Both the position numbers and the translations under genes were made by a program. DNA of 64,000 bases from an uncultured Lachnospiraceae bacterium (GTDB lineage Bacteria; Bacillota; Clostridia; Lachnospirales; Lachnospiraceae): contig CAJTTO010000011.1 in assembly GCA_910579275.1 (NCBI GenBank), positions 23,888 through 87,887 on the forward strand, in the 5' to 3' direction. The notes beneath the pieces were generated by a model. It saw only the letters and a program-made list of their open reading frames with translations. It was not told the origin of the DNA and did not search any database. Shown one piece after another: positions 10,425 through 16,984 of this stretch; the first letter of the stretch is position 1, and every line of letters begins with the position of its first letter.

Positions 10425-11708
10425 ATGAAATTGAGGATTCAAAATTTTGCGAAAATAAAAGAGGCAGATATTATACTTGACGGAATAACGGTAATAGCAG
10501 GAAATAATAATACCGGAAAAAGCACGGTGGGAAAAATATTGGATTACATGTACAATGCGACGAATAATCTCGAGGATAAAATGAAGAATGCCAGAAAGTC
10601 GCGTTTGCGAAATATAATAAGAAATATAAGTTATGTGGGCTCTTTGGTACATCTGCCCCCCAGAGCTGTTTCGGAGACAGTAGAGCAAATATTGGAAGCA
10701 GAGAGTCAGGAAGATGAACTTTTTTTATTGCAGACATTTTTAGAATATGTCCTTCCGGAAGATCGGGTGATGGAAGATGAAACAGGGTTAATAGAGGCGG
10801 TTGAACAGATAGACGCTATCAAAGCAATTCCGGATGAAGTCTTCACAAGGGTTATTTTATCAAATTATTTCGAAGAAATTTTTAACGGTAATATTAATAA
10901 TACACAGGATTCGGATGGAATTGCCATAGTGGAGATTCATATAAAAAACGGAAAAAATACCATTGAGTTTTGCAATGATATCTGCCTGAGTTTTTCGTTT
11001 GACAACAATCTAATCAGTTCGTCCGTATATTTGGATAATCCGATGCTGCTGGATAAGCTCAATAATACTGATGTGATGAGGCTTCCCAGAAGATATCTCT
11101 CCGAACAGGAGTATAACCTATACATCAAACTTGCGGGTGAGAGAAGCTCGGTGGAGGAGCGCGCAATGAATGAGATTATCAATATGGAAAAGCTTGATGA
11201 AGTAATGCGGCTGTTAAATAAGGTCATACCGGGAGAAATCACTTATAACCAGAAGTATGAATACCGCACTGAAAAAGGAAAAAACAAAATAGATATCCGC
11301 TCAATGTCTACGGGATTGAAATCGTTTGCCATTCTCAAACAGCTGATTATGAATGGAAGCTTAAATAATAAAGACGCAGTCATTCTGGATGAGCCGGAAA
11401 TACATCTTCATCCAGAATGGCAGATGGTTTATGCAGAGCTGATTGTTGTACTGCAGGAAAAATTTGACCTTAATTTTATCATCAATACACATAGCTCCCA
11501 TTTTTTGGAAACGCTGGATTTTTATGCTTTAAAATATGGAAGAAAAGGAATCTGCCATTATTACCTGTCAGAGGAGTCAGGAGGAGTGTGTACATTTGCA
11601 GAGGTAACCAATACGCCGGAGAAAATATACAAACAGCTGGTTGACCCAAGCTTATTGCTTGCAAAGGAAAAAGAGAGATGGGAAGAAGAACATGAATCAA
11701 TACGATGA
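10425..11708 (+). CDS. AAA/ABC-type ATPase of a putative defence pair (OLD/AriA-like ATPase)
   Basis: A 427-residue SMC/ABC-like ATPase of the AAA_15/AAA_21 kind found in anti-phage systems (OLD, Septu PtuA, PARIS AriA). Visible motifs are Walker A GNNNTGKST at residues 26-34, an ABC-signature-like SMSTGLKS at about 290, Walker B VILDEPEIHLHPEWQ and an H-loop NTHSSHFLETLD. The ATG at 10425 has a GAGGG ribosome site 8 bases upstream and starts at the usual MKLRIQNF for this family; the GTG at 10410 is an unlikely start. The 3' end overlaps the next gene by 17 bases, so the two are translationally coupled. The gene looks AT-richer than the flanking genes, which suggests transfer. The ATPase is clear; the defence role is inferred from the pair arrangement. 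Confidence 0.88.
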   Translation: MKLRIQNFAKIKEADIILDGITVIAGNNNTGKSTVGKILDYMYNATNNLEDKMKNARKSRLRNIIRNISYVGSLVHLPPRAVSETVEQILEAESQEDELFLLQTFLEYVLPEDRVMEDETGLIEAVEQIDAIKAIPDEVFTRVILSNYFEEIFNGNINNTQDSDGIAIVEIHIKNGKNTIEFCNDICLSFSFDNNLISSSVYLDNPMLLDKLNNTDVMRLPRRYLSEQEYNLYIKLAGERSSVEERAMNEIINMEKLDEVMRLLNKVIPGEITYNQKYEYRTEKGKNKIDIRSMSTGLKSFAILKQLIMNGSLNNKDAVILDEPEIHLHPEWQMVYAELIVVLQEKFDLNFIINTHSSHFLETLDFYALKYGRKGICHYYLSEESGGVCTFAEVTNTPEKIYKQLVDPSLLLAKEKERWEEEHESIR

Positions 11709-12345
11709 GTTTAAGGCAATGTTGGATGCATACCTTAAAAAAAACCAAAAGAAAGCGAGTTATTGCTCCTGCCTGCACGAAACTTCTTTTAGCGATGCGG
11801 ACGCCTTGTATCTGTATGACAGCAGTCGCAATGATATCGAAGTCATCAATATGGATGAAATTGCACAGGGAGCGTATCGTAATGTGCGTTTCCCTGAATC
11901 AAATAAAACGGAAGATTCTATTGCAACGAATGATGCGTTTGTAATTTGCGGTGACAATAAATGGTACTTTATTGAATTTAAAAATCAGAAACTGAACCAG
12001 ACAAAAGACAGTGTTTCGAAGAAAGCATATGGAAACTGGCATATGCTGCTGGATATCATATACGAAATGAAAAGCACAAACAGTTTAACCTCGTTTCCAT
12101 ATGATAATCCAATTGCATTTGCCAGAGAAAATGTGATATTGATACTGGTGGTTAGCGAGGAAAAGAATCCGACGGATGCAAAAAGAATCCATGACGGTAT
12201 ACTTGCAGGTGAAAAATATGTTCCGGAATTTCTGAAAAAGCTCCGGAAATATATTTATCATGATGTTTTTCTATATACACCCGCGACATTAGAGCAGTAT
12301 TTTGTAAAAAAGTTTTCGTTACTGTTCAGACGTCCGCCAAAGTAG
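11692..12345 (+). CDS. PD-(D/E)xK-like nuclease candidate, partner of the upstream ATPase
   Basis: A 217-residue protein. I do not recognise a named family. Around residues 81-97 the segment DAFVICGDNKWYFIEFKNQ has the spacing of a PD-(D/E)xK nuclease core: D81, then E95-F-K97 at the end of a hydrophobic strand, followed by a helix with KKAYGNW that could supply the usual trailing polar residue. The ATG at 11692 has a GGAAGAAG ribosome site and lies inside the end of the ATPase gene; the upstream in-frame codons overlap more and lack a site. The last 18 codons (LEQYFVKKF...RRPPK) fall within the 73-bp direct repeat that also stands before the ATPase. It is probably the effector of a two-gene ATPase-nuclease defence unit. 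The gene is sure; the nuclease call is moderate. Confidence 0.75.
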   Translation: MNQYDEFKAMLDAYLKKNQKKASYCSCLHETSFSDADALYLYDSSRNDIEVINMDEIAQGAYRNVRFPESNKTEDSIATNDAFVICGDNKWYFIEFKNQKLNQTKDSVSKKAYGNWHMLLDIIYEMKSTNSLTSFPYDNPIAFARENVILILVVSEEKNPTDAKRIHDGILAGEKYVPEFLKKLRKYIYHDVFLYTPATLEQYFVKKFSLLFRRPPK

Positions 12346-12363
12346 TGGGAATCATGCGCCAAA
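12291..12363 (+). repeat. 73-bp direct repeat, right copy
   Basis: The partner of 10247-10319. It covers the end of the nuclease-like gene, its stop codon at 12343-12345 and 18 bases beyond. The last part continues into a longer intergenic repeat (to 12428) that has another copy at 59894-60032. Confidence 0.9.
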
Positions 12364-12428
12364 ATCTATTATAATTCACACCTCAATAGCTTGTATGCCG
12401 ATAAAAACTGGCGTGGGTGTGAATTGTA
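12320..12428 (+). repeat. Dispersed intergenic repeat (copy interrupted at its end by the 137-bp element)
   Basis: From ACTGTTCAGACGTCC to GGTGTGAATTGTA this matches 59894-60032, except that the other copy carries about 26 extra bases after CCAAAAT. Its second half folds on itself (AATTCACACC with GGTGTGAATT). The ends are weakly alike when inverted (GTTACnnTTCAnnC), so it may itself be a small mobile element. The first 44 bases occur again at 10276-10319. Confidence 0.75.
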
Positions 12429-12565
12429 GTAACAGTTCAGCTCAGGACTTTGCATTTACTGCAAAGTCCGTGAAATAGCGTAGTGGCAGAGACGCATCAA
12501 GCCACCACGAAGTGGTTTTGCATGGCTTGATGCCTGTAACAGGAAGCCGAAGGCTGAACTGTTAC
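12429..12565 (+). mobile_element. 137-bp MITE with IS66-like ends and 8-bp target duplication, copy 1
   Basis: The element begins GTAACAGTTCAGC and ends GGCTGAACTGTTAC, a near-perfect inverted terminal repeat. It is flanked on both sides by GAATTGTA (12421-12428 and 12566-12573), an exact 8-bp target duplication. Termini starting GTAA together with an 8-bp duplication are typical of the IS66 family, so this is probably a non-autonomous relative. Internal hairpins are present (GACTTTGCA...TGCAAAGTC, and GCATCAAGCCA...TGGCTTGATGC). It has no coding capacity. The insertion lies in the end of the intergenic repeat whose empty site is seen at 60021-60035. Confidence 0.88.
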
Positions 12566-12594
12566 GAATTGTAATAAGTTTTCCGCTCGCCTCG

Positions 12595-12623
12595 TTGACA
12601 AATAGTCGCATACGATTTATAAT
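12595..12623 (+). promoter_or_regulatory. Strong sigma-A promoter for the transglutaminase-like gene
   Basis: A perfect TTGACA (12595-12600) and a perfect TATAAT (12618-12623) are separated by 17 bases. It begins 30 bases beyond the end of the 137-bp element and leaves a 5' leader of about 130 bases before the start at 12758. Confidence 0.85.
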
Positions 12624-12757
12624 AATTACAAATTGATATTGTTTCCGAAATTTCATGCGCACTTCGGGAAGGATGTCATAATATAAATAAATATATAGAA
12701 CAGGGATGTTTATGAAGGAACTCATGGGGGAGTATAGGAATCGAGGAGGTTACTGAT

Positions 12758-14335
12758 ATGCGTATAGTAGAGAAGGTGCTGTACGGATTCGGTGGCTTAT
12801 TGGCGCTTATACTTCTTTTTATTGCGCTTTGCCACTACAATCCGGAATTGGCAGTAAAACTAGGGGCAGCCATGACGGTTGACGCGGAGGAAAAGACCAC
12901 CCCCGTCCCGGAAAGGATGGTGCTTGCCGCGAACACTACCGTGACGCTCGGACAGCTTCCGGCAGCGGAAAATACCCGGTCGGCAGAAAGCCCGCAGGCA
13001 AAAGATAATGCGGAGGAGAACCTGAAAATACCCGGAAATGTAGCCGGGCTGACTGGTTATATACCCGTCAGGGCGACCGGAACGGAGATTTCACAGACCA
13101 AGGCGGATGAGATTGCCGCAGAACTGAGCGAGGGCGAGACAGGAAGCAGCCTGACATTTGACGCGGAGATGTATCCGTACTTTGAGATGCTCAACGACAC
13201 ACAGAAGTCGCTTTACAAGCAGATTTATGCCAATGCGGACGCCCAGAACAAGCATTTTGCCCCGGTGACCGATATCACGGCGAATGACTTGAAGAATGCA
13301 TTCACGTCTGTTGTCAACGACCATCCGGAATTATTCTGGGTTGACACGGCGTACAAGTACCAGCATACCCCGAAGGGCAGTGTGGCGGATATTACGCTTG
13401 TGTTTAATGTGACGGCAAACAACCTTGATTCGGCAAAGTCCGAGTTCGAGGCGGCAGCAAAGCTTATCACGGATGAGACTTATGGAAATTACACCGACTA
13501 TGATAAGGAACGAATTGTGCATGACACGCTGATTGGCAAAGTAAAATATGATGCCAACGCACCGATGAACCAGAGTGCTTACAGTGCGCTTGTGTACGGA
13601 AGGTCAGTGTGTGCAGGCTATGCGAGAGCGTTACAGTATGTGCTGCATCAGCTGGATATTCCCTGCTATTATGTGACCGGTTATGCCGGTGAAAACCATG
13701 CATGGAATATTGTGAAGCTGGATGACGGTTACTACAATGTGGACAGTACGTGGGATGACACCAATCCGAACACATATGACTATTTTAACTGTTCCGATGA
13801 GGATTATGCCACAGACCATGTAAGGAGGGACTTGTCAATCTATCTTCCTCCCTGCAACGGCAACAAGTACAGCGGACTCGAAGTAAATCCGTCCGTGACA
13901 CCGCCGACAGACACCACGAAGCCATCGACGGGCACAACAACAAAACCTTCGACAAGCACAGACACCACAACCAGTACAGGAACAACCAATACCACGACAA
14001 ACCAGACTACTGCAACCAATACAGAGTCCATCACGGTATTGACAGTAAGGGGCGGCGGTGACGAACATTACATTGACAATATCGGAGATTACTTCAATGA
14101 ATGTTTCGGCGCAATGATAGAACGGGATGAGGAAGTCATAACATTTGACCTCATCATCACAGACAAAAAGCTCTGGGACAGCATCTACAAGGCATATGAC
14201 AAAGGGGACTGTCAGGAGGGCTATATCGACCGCTATCTGGTAGAGAAACACAAAAATGCATGCAGCATGCGTGTGGAAGCAGTGCCAAGGACAGACGGAA
14301 GCTATCTCCTGCGGCACAGCGCAGTCATCAATTAA
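12758..14335 (+). CDS. Membrane-anchored or secreted transglutaminase-like cysteine peptidase
   Basis: A 525-residue protein with one N-terminal hydrophobic segment (about residues 8-26) acting as signal anchor. It then has a spacer, a transglutaminase-like domain at about residues 245-350, a Thr/Ser/Pro-rich linker (about 375-425) and a C-terminal domain of about 100 residues that I do not recognise. The catalytic triad is visible: Cys in GRSVCAGYARA, His in GENHAWNIV and Asp in VDSTWDD. Such extracytoplasmic domains act as peptidases or amidases on cell wall or surface proteins; the substrate here is unknown. GAGGAGG stands 9 bases before the ATG. The gene is alone between its own promoter and a terminator. 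The domain call is strong. Confidence 0.88.
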   Translation: MRIVEKVLYGFGGLLALILLFIALCHYNPELAVKLGAAMTVDAEEKTTPVPERMVLAANTTVTLGQLPAAENTRSAESPQAKDNAEENLKIPGNVAGLTGYIPVRATGTEISQTKADEIAAELSEGETGSSLTFDAEMYPYFEMLNDTQKSLYKQIYANADAQNKHFAPVTDITANDLKNAFTSVVNDHPELFWVDTAYKYQHTPKGSVADITLVFNVTANNLDSAKSEFEAAAKLITDETYGNYTDYDKERIVHDTLIGKVKYDANAPMNQSAYSALVYGRSVCAGYARALQYVLHQLDIPCYYVTGYAGENHAWNIVKLDDGYYNVDSTWDDTNPNTYDYFNCSDEDYATDHVRRDLSIYLPPCNGNKYSGLEVNPSVTPPTDTTKPSTGTTTKPSTSTDTTTSTGTTNTTTNQTTATNTESITVLTVRGGGDEHYIDNIGDYFNECFGAMIERDEEVITFDLIITDKKLWDSIYKAYDKGDCQEGYIDRYLVEKHKNACSMRVEAVPRTDGSYLLRHSAVIN

Positions 14336-14349
14336 AAATATAATACAAT

Positions 14350-14377
14350 GAGCAGGGAAGTCTTTCCCTGCTCGCTG
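14350..14377 (+). terminator. Terminator of the transglutaminase-like gene
   Basis: GAGCAGGGAA and TTTCCCTGCTC form a stem of about 10 bp around a short loop, 15 bases after the stop. The U-run is weak (GCTGTGTTT), so termination may be partial. Confidence 0.6.
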
Positions 14378-14396
14378 TGTTTATGCATATGGGTGT

Positions 14397-14651
14397 TCAA
14401 TGGAAGAAGGTCGTGTGGGGCGATACATCAACAAATCAAGCAAAATCAATGCATTCTACGATTCAGAGACACTACTACTTACATAAAAATAAGGGTATGC
14501 CGGATTGCTCCAACATACTTCTAAGGAGGTTTTATCATGGCAGAACATCAGGCGGCAGGAGTATATTAGTTAGACAATGGGTATTTGGGTTATCGCTTTG
14601 TACATGTTGCTTCCTGTTGTTCTGCTTTATGACTATGCGGCTTTTGAATAA
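14397..14651 (+). other. Region with three very small open frames of doubtful status
   Basis: Between the transglutaminase-like gene and the antitoxin three tiny frames stand in a row: a 28-codon frame from ATG 14400 (MEEGRVGRYINKSS...), a 10-codon frame at 14537-14569 with a perfect AAGGAGG ribosome site, and a 24-codon hydrophobic frame at 14577-14651 (MGIWVIALYMLLPVV...). The last could be a one-segment membrane peptide. No family is recognised; they may be gene remnants. The last one overlaps the end of the antisense antitoxin gene. Confidence 0.25.
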
Positions 14652-14860
14652 TCAATAATAGCAATTTCCTGCATAAGTTGTTTTGCGATATTGACAAGGC
14701 TTTCAAGCTGTTTTGCGACTTCGTTGGAATAATACTTCTCGCCGCATTGCTCACATTCTTCACAGGGAACATTTTTAATGATAATAATACAGTTTTTATA
14801 ATTTACTACATGAGTTGTGGAAGATGAAATTGTAGTTTTGCATTTACAATACATACACAT
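14633..14860 (-). CDS. YgiT/MqsA-type zinc-finger antitoxin-like protein
   Basis: A 75-residue protein with two CxxC pairs (CMYCKC near the N-terminus and CEECEQCGEKY in the middle) and the pattern of the YgiT-type zinc-finger domain, followed by a helical tail (about residues 46-70). Full MqsA has a C-terminal helix-turn-helix; this short form lacks it, as is common in DUF4258-associated members. It starts 2 bases after the end of the upstream toxin-like gene with an AAAGGGG ribosome site, so the pair is one transcript. The role as antitoxin is inferred from this pairing. Confidence 0.8.
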   Translation of the reverse strand: MCMYCKCKTTISSSTTHVVNYKNCIIIIKNVPCEECEQCGEKYYSNEVAKQLESLVNIAKQLMQEIAIIDYSKAA

Positions 14861-14862
14861 AA

Positions 14863-15180
14863 TTATTGCCCCTTTCTTGTTTTTAGATCCTTTTCAAATA
14901 TATCTGTATTTGGAAAATATGCTGTTATAAAAAATAGCGTGCTGTTATCCGAACCAACAACAATATGCAGTATTTTGCTTTCTTTTGTGTGTCCGAAAAT
15001 TAGACAACTGGGGTGTGGAAAATCGTCTGGATAATCTTCTATGATTTCTCCCGTCTGTAAACAGGATTCTACATCACTGATACTTATATCCCTTTCCTGC
15101 ATTCTCTCCAAACAATGCTTTGCCCACTTTATATTAGAATCAGAAGCATTATATAGCCTTTGAAGCTGTTTTATATCCAT
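14863..15180 (-). CDS. DUF4258 family protein, putative toxin of a toxin-antitoxin pair
   Basis: A 105-residue protein with the DUF4258 pattern: an N-terminal helix with KHCLERMQERDIS, then GEIIEDYPDDFPHPSCLIFG, a strand LHIVVGSD and a final ITAYFPN. The family is a relative of RelE/BrnT-like small toxins and is usually encoded just upstream of a YgiT-type zinc-finger protein, as here. An AAGGAAG ribosome site precedes the ATG, and a TATAAT-like -10 box (minus strand, 15215-15220) lies about 35-40 bases further up. The toxin activity itself is an inference. Confidence 0.8.
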   Translation of the reverse strand: MDIKQLQRLYNASDSNIKWAKHCLERMQERDISISDVESCLQTGEIIEDYPDDFPHPSCLIFGHTKESKILHIVVGSDNSTLFFITAYFPNTDIFEKDLKTRKGQ

Positions 15181-15279
15181 TGCGGCACTTCCTTTTCGCT
15201 TGTTTATAGATGATATTATACACCATTTCAGCAGGAAATAAAATAGGCAGCGGCATTATAGATATAAAAGTGCAGCCGC

Positions 15280-15594
15280 CTATGCTTTTGAGTACTCTGA
15301 TTTGATATTGCCTGCGCCTGTGATATAGTCCATAGATATATTGTAGAATTTGGCAAGTATCAATAGATTGTCAACAGGGATTCTTGTTTTGCCGCTTTCA
15401 TAGTAACAGTTCAGCCTTCGGCTTCCTGTTACAGGCATCAAGCCATGCATAACCACTTCGTGGTGGCTTGATGCATCTCTACCATTACGCTATTTCACGG
15501 ACTTTGCAGTAAATGCAAAGTCCTGGGCTGAACTGTTACCTTTCATAACATAATCCGCATATGTTCTTTGCCCTATGTGCAGCAAGGACATCAA
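15280..15594 (-). pseudogene. Decayed XRE-family regulator interrupted by the 137-bp element
   Basis: Read on the minus strand, the part after the element encodes YESGKTRIPVDNLL...AKFYNISMDYITG and ends at a TAG (15280-15282). This is the classic C-terminal half of a small helix-turn-helix regulator of the XRE class. The part before the element reads LLHIGQRTYADY, the matching preceding segment, but in another frame. The N-terminal half is missing, replaced by the terminator of the rubrerythrin gene. The gene is therefore broken by truncation, a small frameshift (about 5 extra bases before the junction) and the insertion. Confidence 0.75.
15403..15539 (-). mobile_element. 137-bp MITE with IS66-like ends and 8-bp target duplication, copy 2
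   Basis: The same 137-bp element as at 12429-12565 but inverted; by eye about five of 137 positions differ. It is flanked by CTTTCATA on both sides (15395-15402 and 15540-15547), an exact 8-bp target duplication. In this copy the terminal repeats are perfect over 14 bases (GTAACAGTTCAGCC). Confidence 0.9.
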
Positions 15595-15625
15595 AAAGGG
15601 AACAAACCATTTCCGGTTCATTCCC
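15593..15625 (-). terminator. Terminator of the perR-rubrerythrin unit
   Basis: On the minus strand GGGAATGAACC pairs with GGTTTGTTCCC (one G-T pair) around a 6-base loop, followed by TTTTT. Confidence 0.8.
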
Positions 15626-15662
15626 TTCTAAATTCAAACTCCTTTAAAATCCGGCGTTCTTC

Positions 15663-16202
15663 TTAGCCAAAGTATCTCTTAAGAAGTCCCTCAAATGCCT
15701 TGCCATGTCTAGCCTCGTCGCGTGCCATCTCATGAACAGTGTCATGGATTGCGTCGAGATTTGCAGCCTTAGCGCGCTTTGCAAGGTCGAACTTGCCGGC
15801 AGTAGCGCCGTTCTCTGCCTCTACACGCATCTCGAGGTTTTTCTTTGTGGAATCTGTAACCACTTCGCCCAAAAGCTCTGCAAATTTAGCAGCATGCTCA
15901 GCTTCCTCCCATGCAGCCTTCTCCCAGTACAGACCGATTTCAGGATAGCCTTCTCTGTGTGCAACCCTTGCCATTGCAAGATACATACCAACCTCAGTAC
16001 ACTCGCCGTTGAAGTTTGCCCTTAAGTCAGCCATAATGTCCTCGCTGGAGCCCTGTGCAACACCTACCACGTGCTCTGCTGCCCAGCTTTTCTCGCCAGC
16101 CTGCTGAACAAACTTGTCAGCCGGCGCATTACACTGCGGGCACTTCTCCGGAGCGCTGTCACCTTCATAAACATAACCACATACACCACATACAAATTTC
16201 AT
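15663..16202 (-). CDS. Reverse rubrerythrin (rubredoxin-diiron peroxidase)
   Basis: A 179-residue protein with an N-terminal rubredoxin-type iron site (CGVC at residues 5-8 and CPQC at 22-25) followed by a four-helix ferritin-like diiron domain (ECTEVGMYL, EEAEHAAKF, ARDEARHG). Rubredoxin first and diiron second is the reverse rubrerythrin order. These are NADH-driven peroxidases that reduce hydrogen peroxide and oxygen in anaerobes. The ATG at 16202 has a perfect AGGAGG site; the TTG two codons earlier is not needed. It follows the PerR-type gene with a 53-base gap on the same strand, so it probably shares the peroxide-regulated promoter. Confidence 0.93.
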   Translation of the reverse strand: MKFVCGVCGYVYEGDSAPEKCPQCNAPADKFVQQAGEKSWAAEHVVGVAQGSSEDIMADLRANFNGECTEVGMYLAMARVAHREGYPEIGLYWEKAAWEEAEHAAKFAELLGEVVTDSTKKNLEMRVEAENGATAGKFDLAKRAKAANLDAIHDTVHEMARDEARHGKAFEGLLKRYFG

Positions 16203-16255
16203 ATTCAATTACCTCCTAATTTTTATAAGCGCCATAAAATTCGGGGCGCCTTATT

Positions 16256-16675
16256 TCACGTTTTTTCTTTGTCCTGCGAAACATCTTGGTCAAGACAGTG
16301 CCTGCAGATGCCGCAAAAATATAACCTGTGTCCCTGAATCAATCCGTCAAAACCTCTGGAAGCCTCGGCGTCTATGGCTGAGAAATCCTTGCCGTCCATA
16401 GGTAAGTCGATGACAGCATTGCAGCGACTGCATACAAAATGCTGGTGTGGTCTGGTATCGTAATCAAAATGATCAATACCCAGAACCCCAAAACTGTGCT
16501 TCGCTATCATGCCCGCCTCTGCCAGCTGGTTTAAGTTGCGGTAAACAGTACCGAGACTGATGTTCGGAAACTCCTCTTTTACATTGGAGTAAACAAATTC
16601 AGCAGTCGGATGATCCTTTCGGGTTTTTAGGAAGGAGAGGATAGCTGCCCTCTGGCGGCTGAACTTCATAGCCAT
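16256..16675 (-). CDS. perR: Fur-family peroxide sensor, PerR-like
   Basis: A 139-residue Fur-family regulator. The N-terminal winged helix has HPTAEFVY and ISLGTVYRNLNQLAEAG. The C-terminal half has the metal-binding His/Asp segment (HFDYDTRPHQHFVC) and two CxxC pairs (CSRC and CGIC) for structural zinc. The PerR rather than Fur or Zur call rests on the linkage to rubrerythrin and overall form. The frame continues to an ATG at 16741, but its ribosome site is too far away; MAMKFSRQR at 16675 is preceded by CAGGGG and matches where the family begins. Its promoter carries a palindrome that is probably its own operator. Confidence 0.88.
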   Translation of the reverse strand: MAMKFSRQRAAILSFLKTRKDHPTAEFVYSNVKEEFPNISLGTVYRNLNQLAEAGMIAKHSFGVLGIDHFDYDTRPHQHFVCSRCNAVIDLPMDGKDFSAIDAEASRGFDGLIQGHRLYFCGICRHCLDQDVSQDKEKT

Positions 16676-16773
16676 GTAACCCCTGCCTTTCTGAGTCGGT
16701 TTCGAGCTGCGGGAATGTAGAAAATCCAATATTCCCATCATTGACTGATTGTGTATTACCTCTTTGGTTAAAT

Positions 16774-16819
16774 CAGTAATGATTACTGTTATTATATTCA
16801 GTTTATTTCACTTTGTCAA
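16774..16819 (-). promoter_or_regulatory. perR promoter with overlapping 7-1-7 palindromic operator
   Basis: On the minus strand TTGACA (16819-16814) and TATAAT (16796-16791) are 17 bases apart, a consensus promoter. The perfect palindrome CAGTAATGATTACTG (16774-16788) begins 2 bases after the -10 box, over the expected start point. This is the 7-1-7 geometry of Fur/PerR boxes, so autoregulation and control of the downstream rubrerythrin gene are likely. Confidence 0.8.
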
Positions 16820-16984
16820 GGGAATTTTAAATATTTTTCTGATTAAAAAAAAATTAACAATACCCCAAAAGACTATATTTTAAAATAGGATATGATATAC
16901 TAATGCTATCAATAATTCTTGAAAAATAAAGTAAATAATGCAAGACGGATTTGTATATGTGCCGGATTTCGAATGGAGGTCTCT

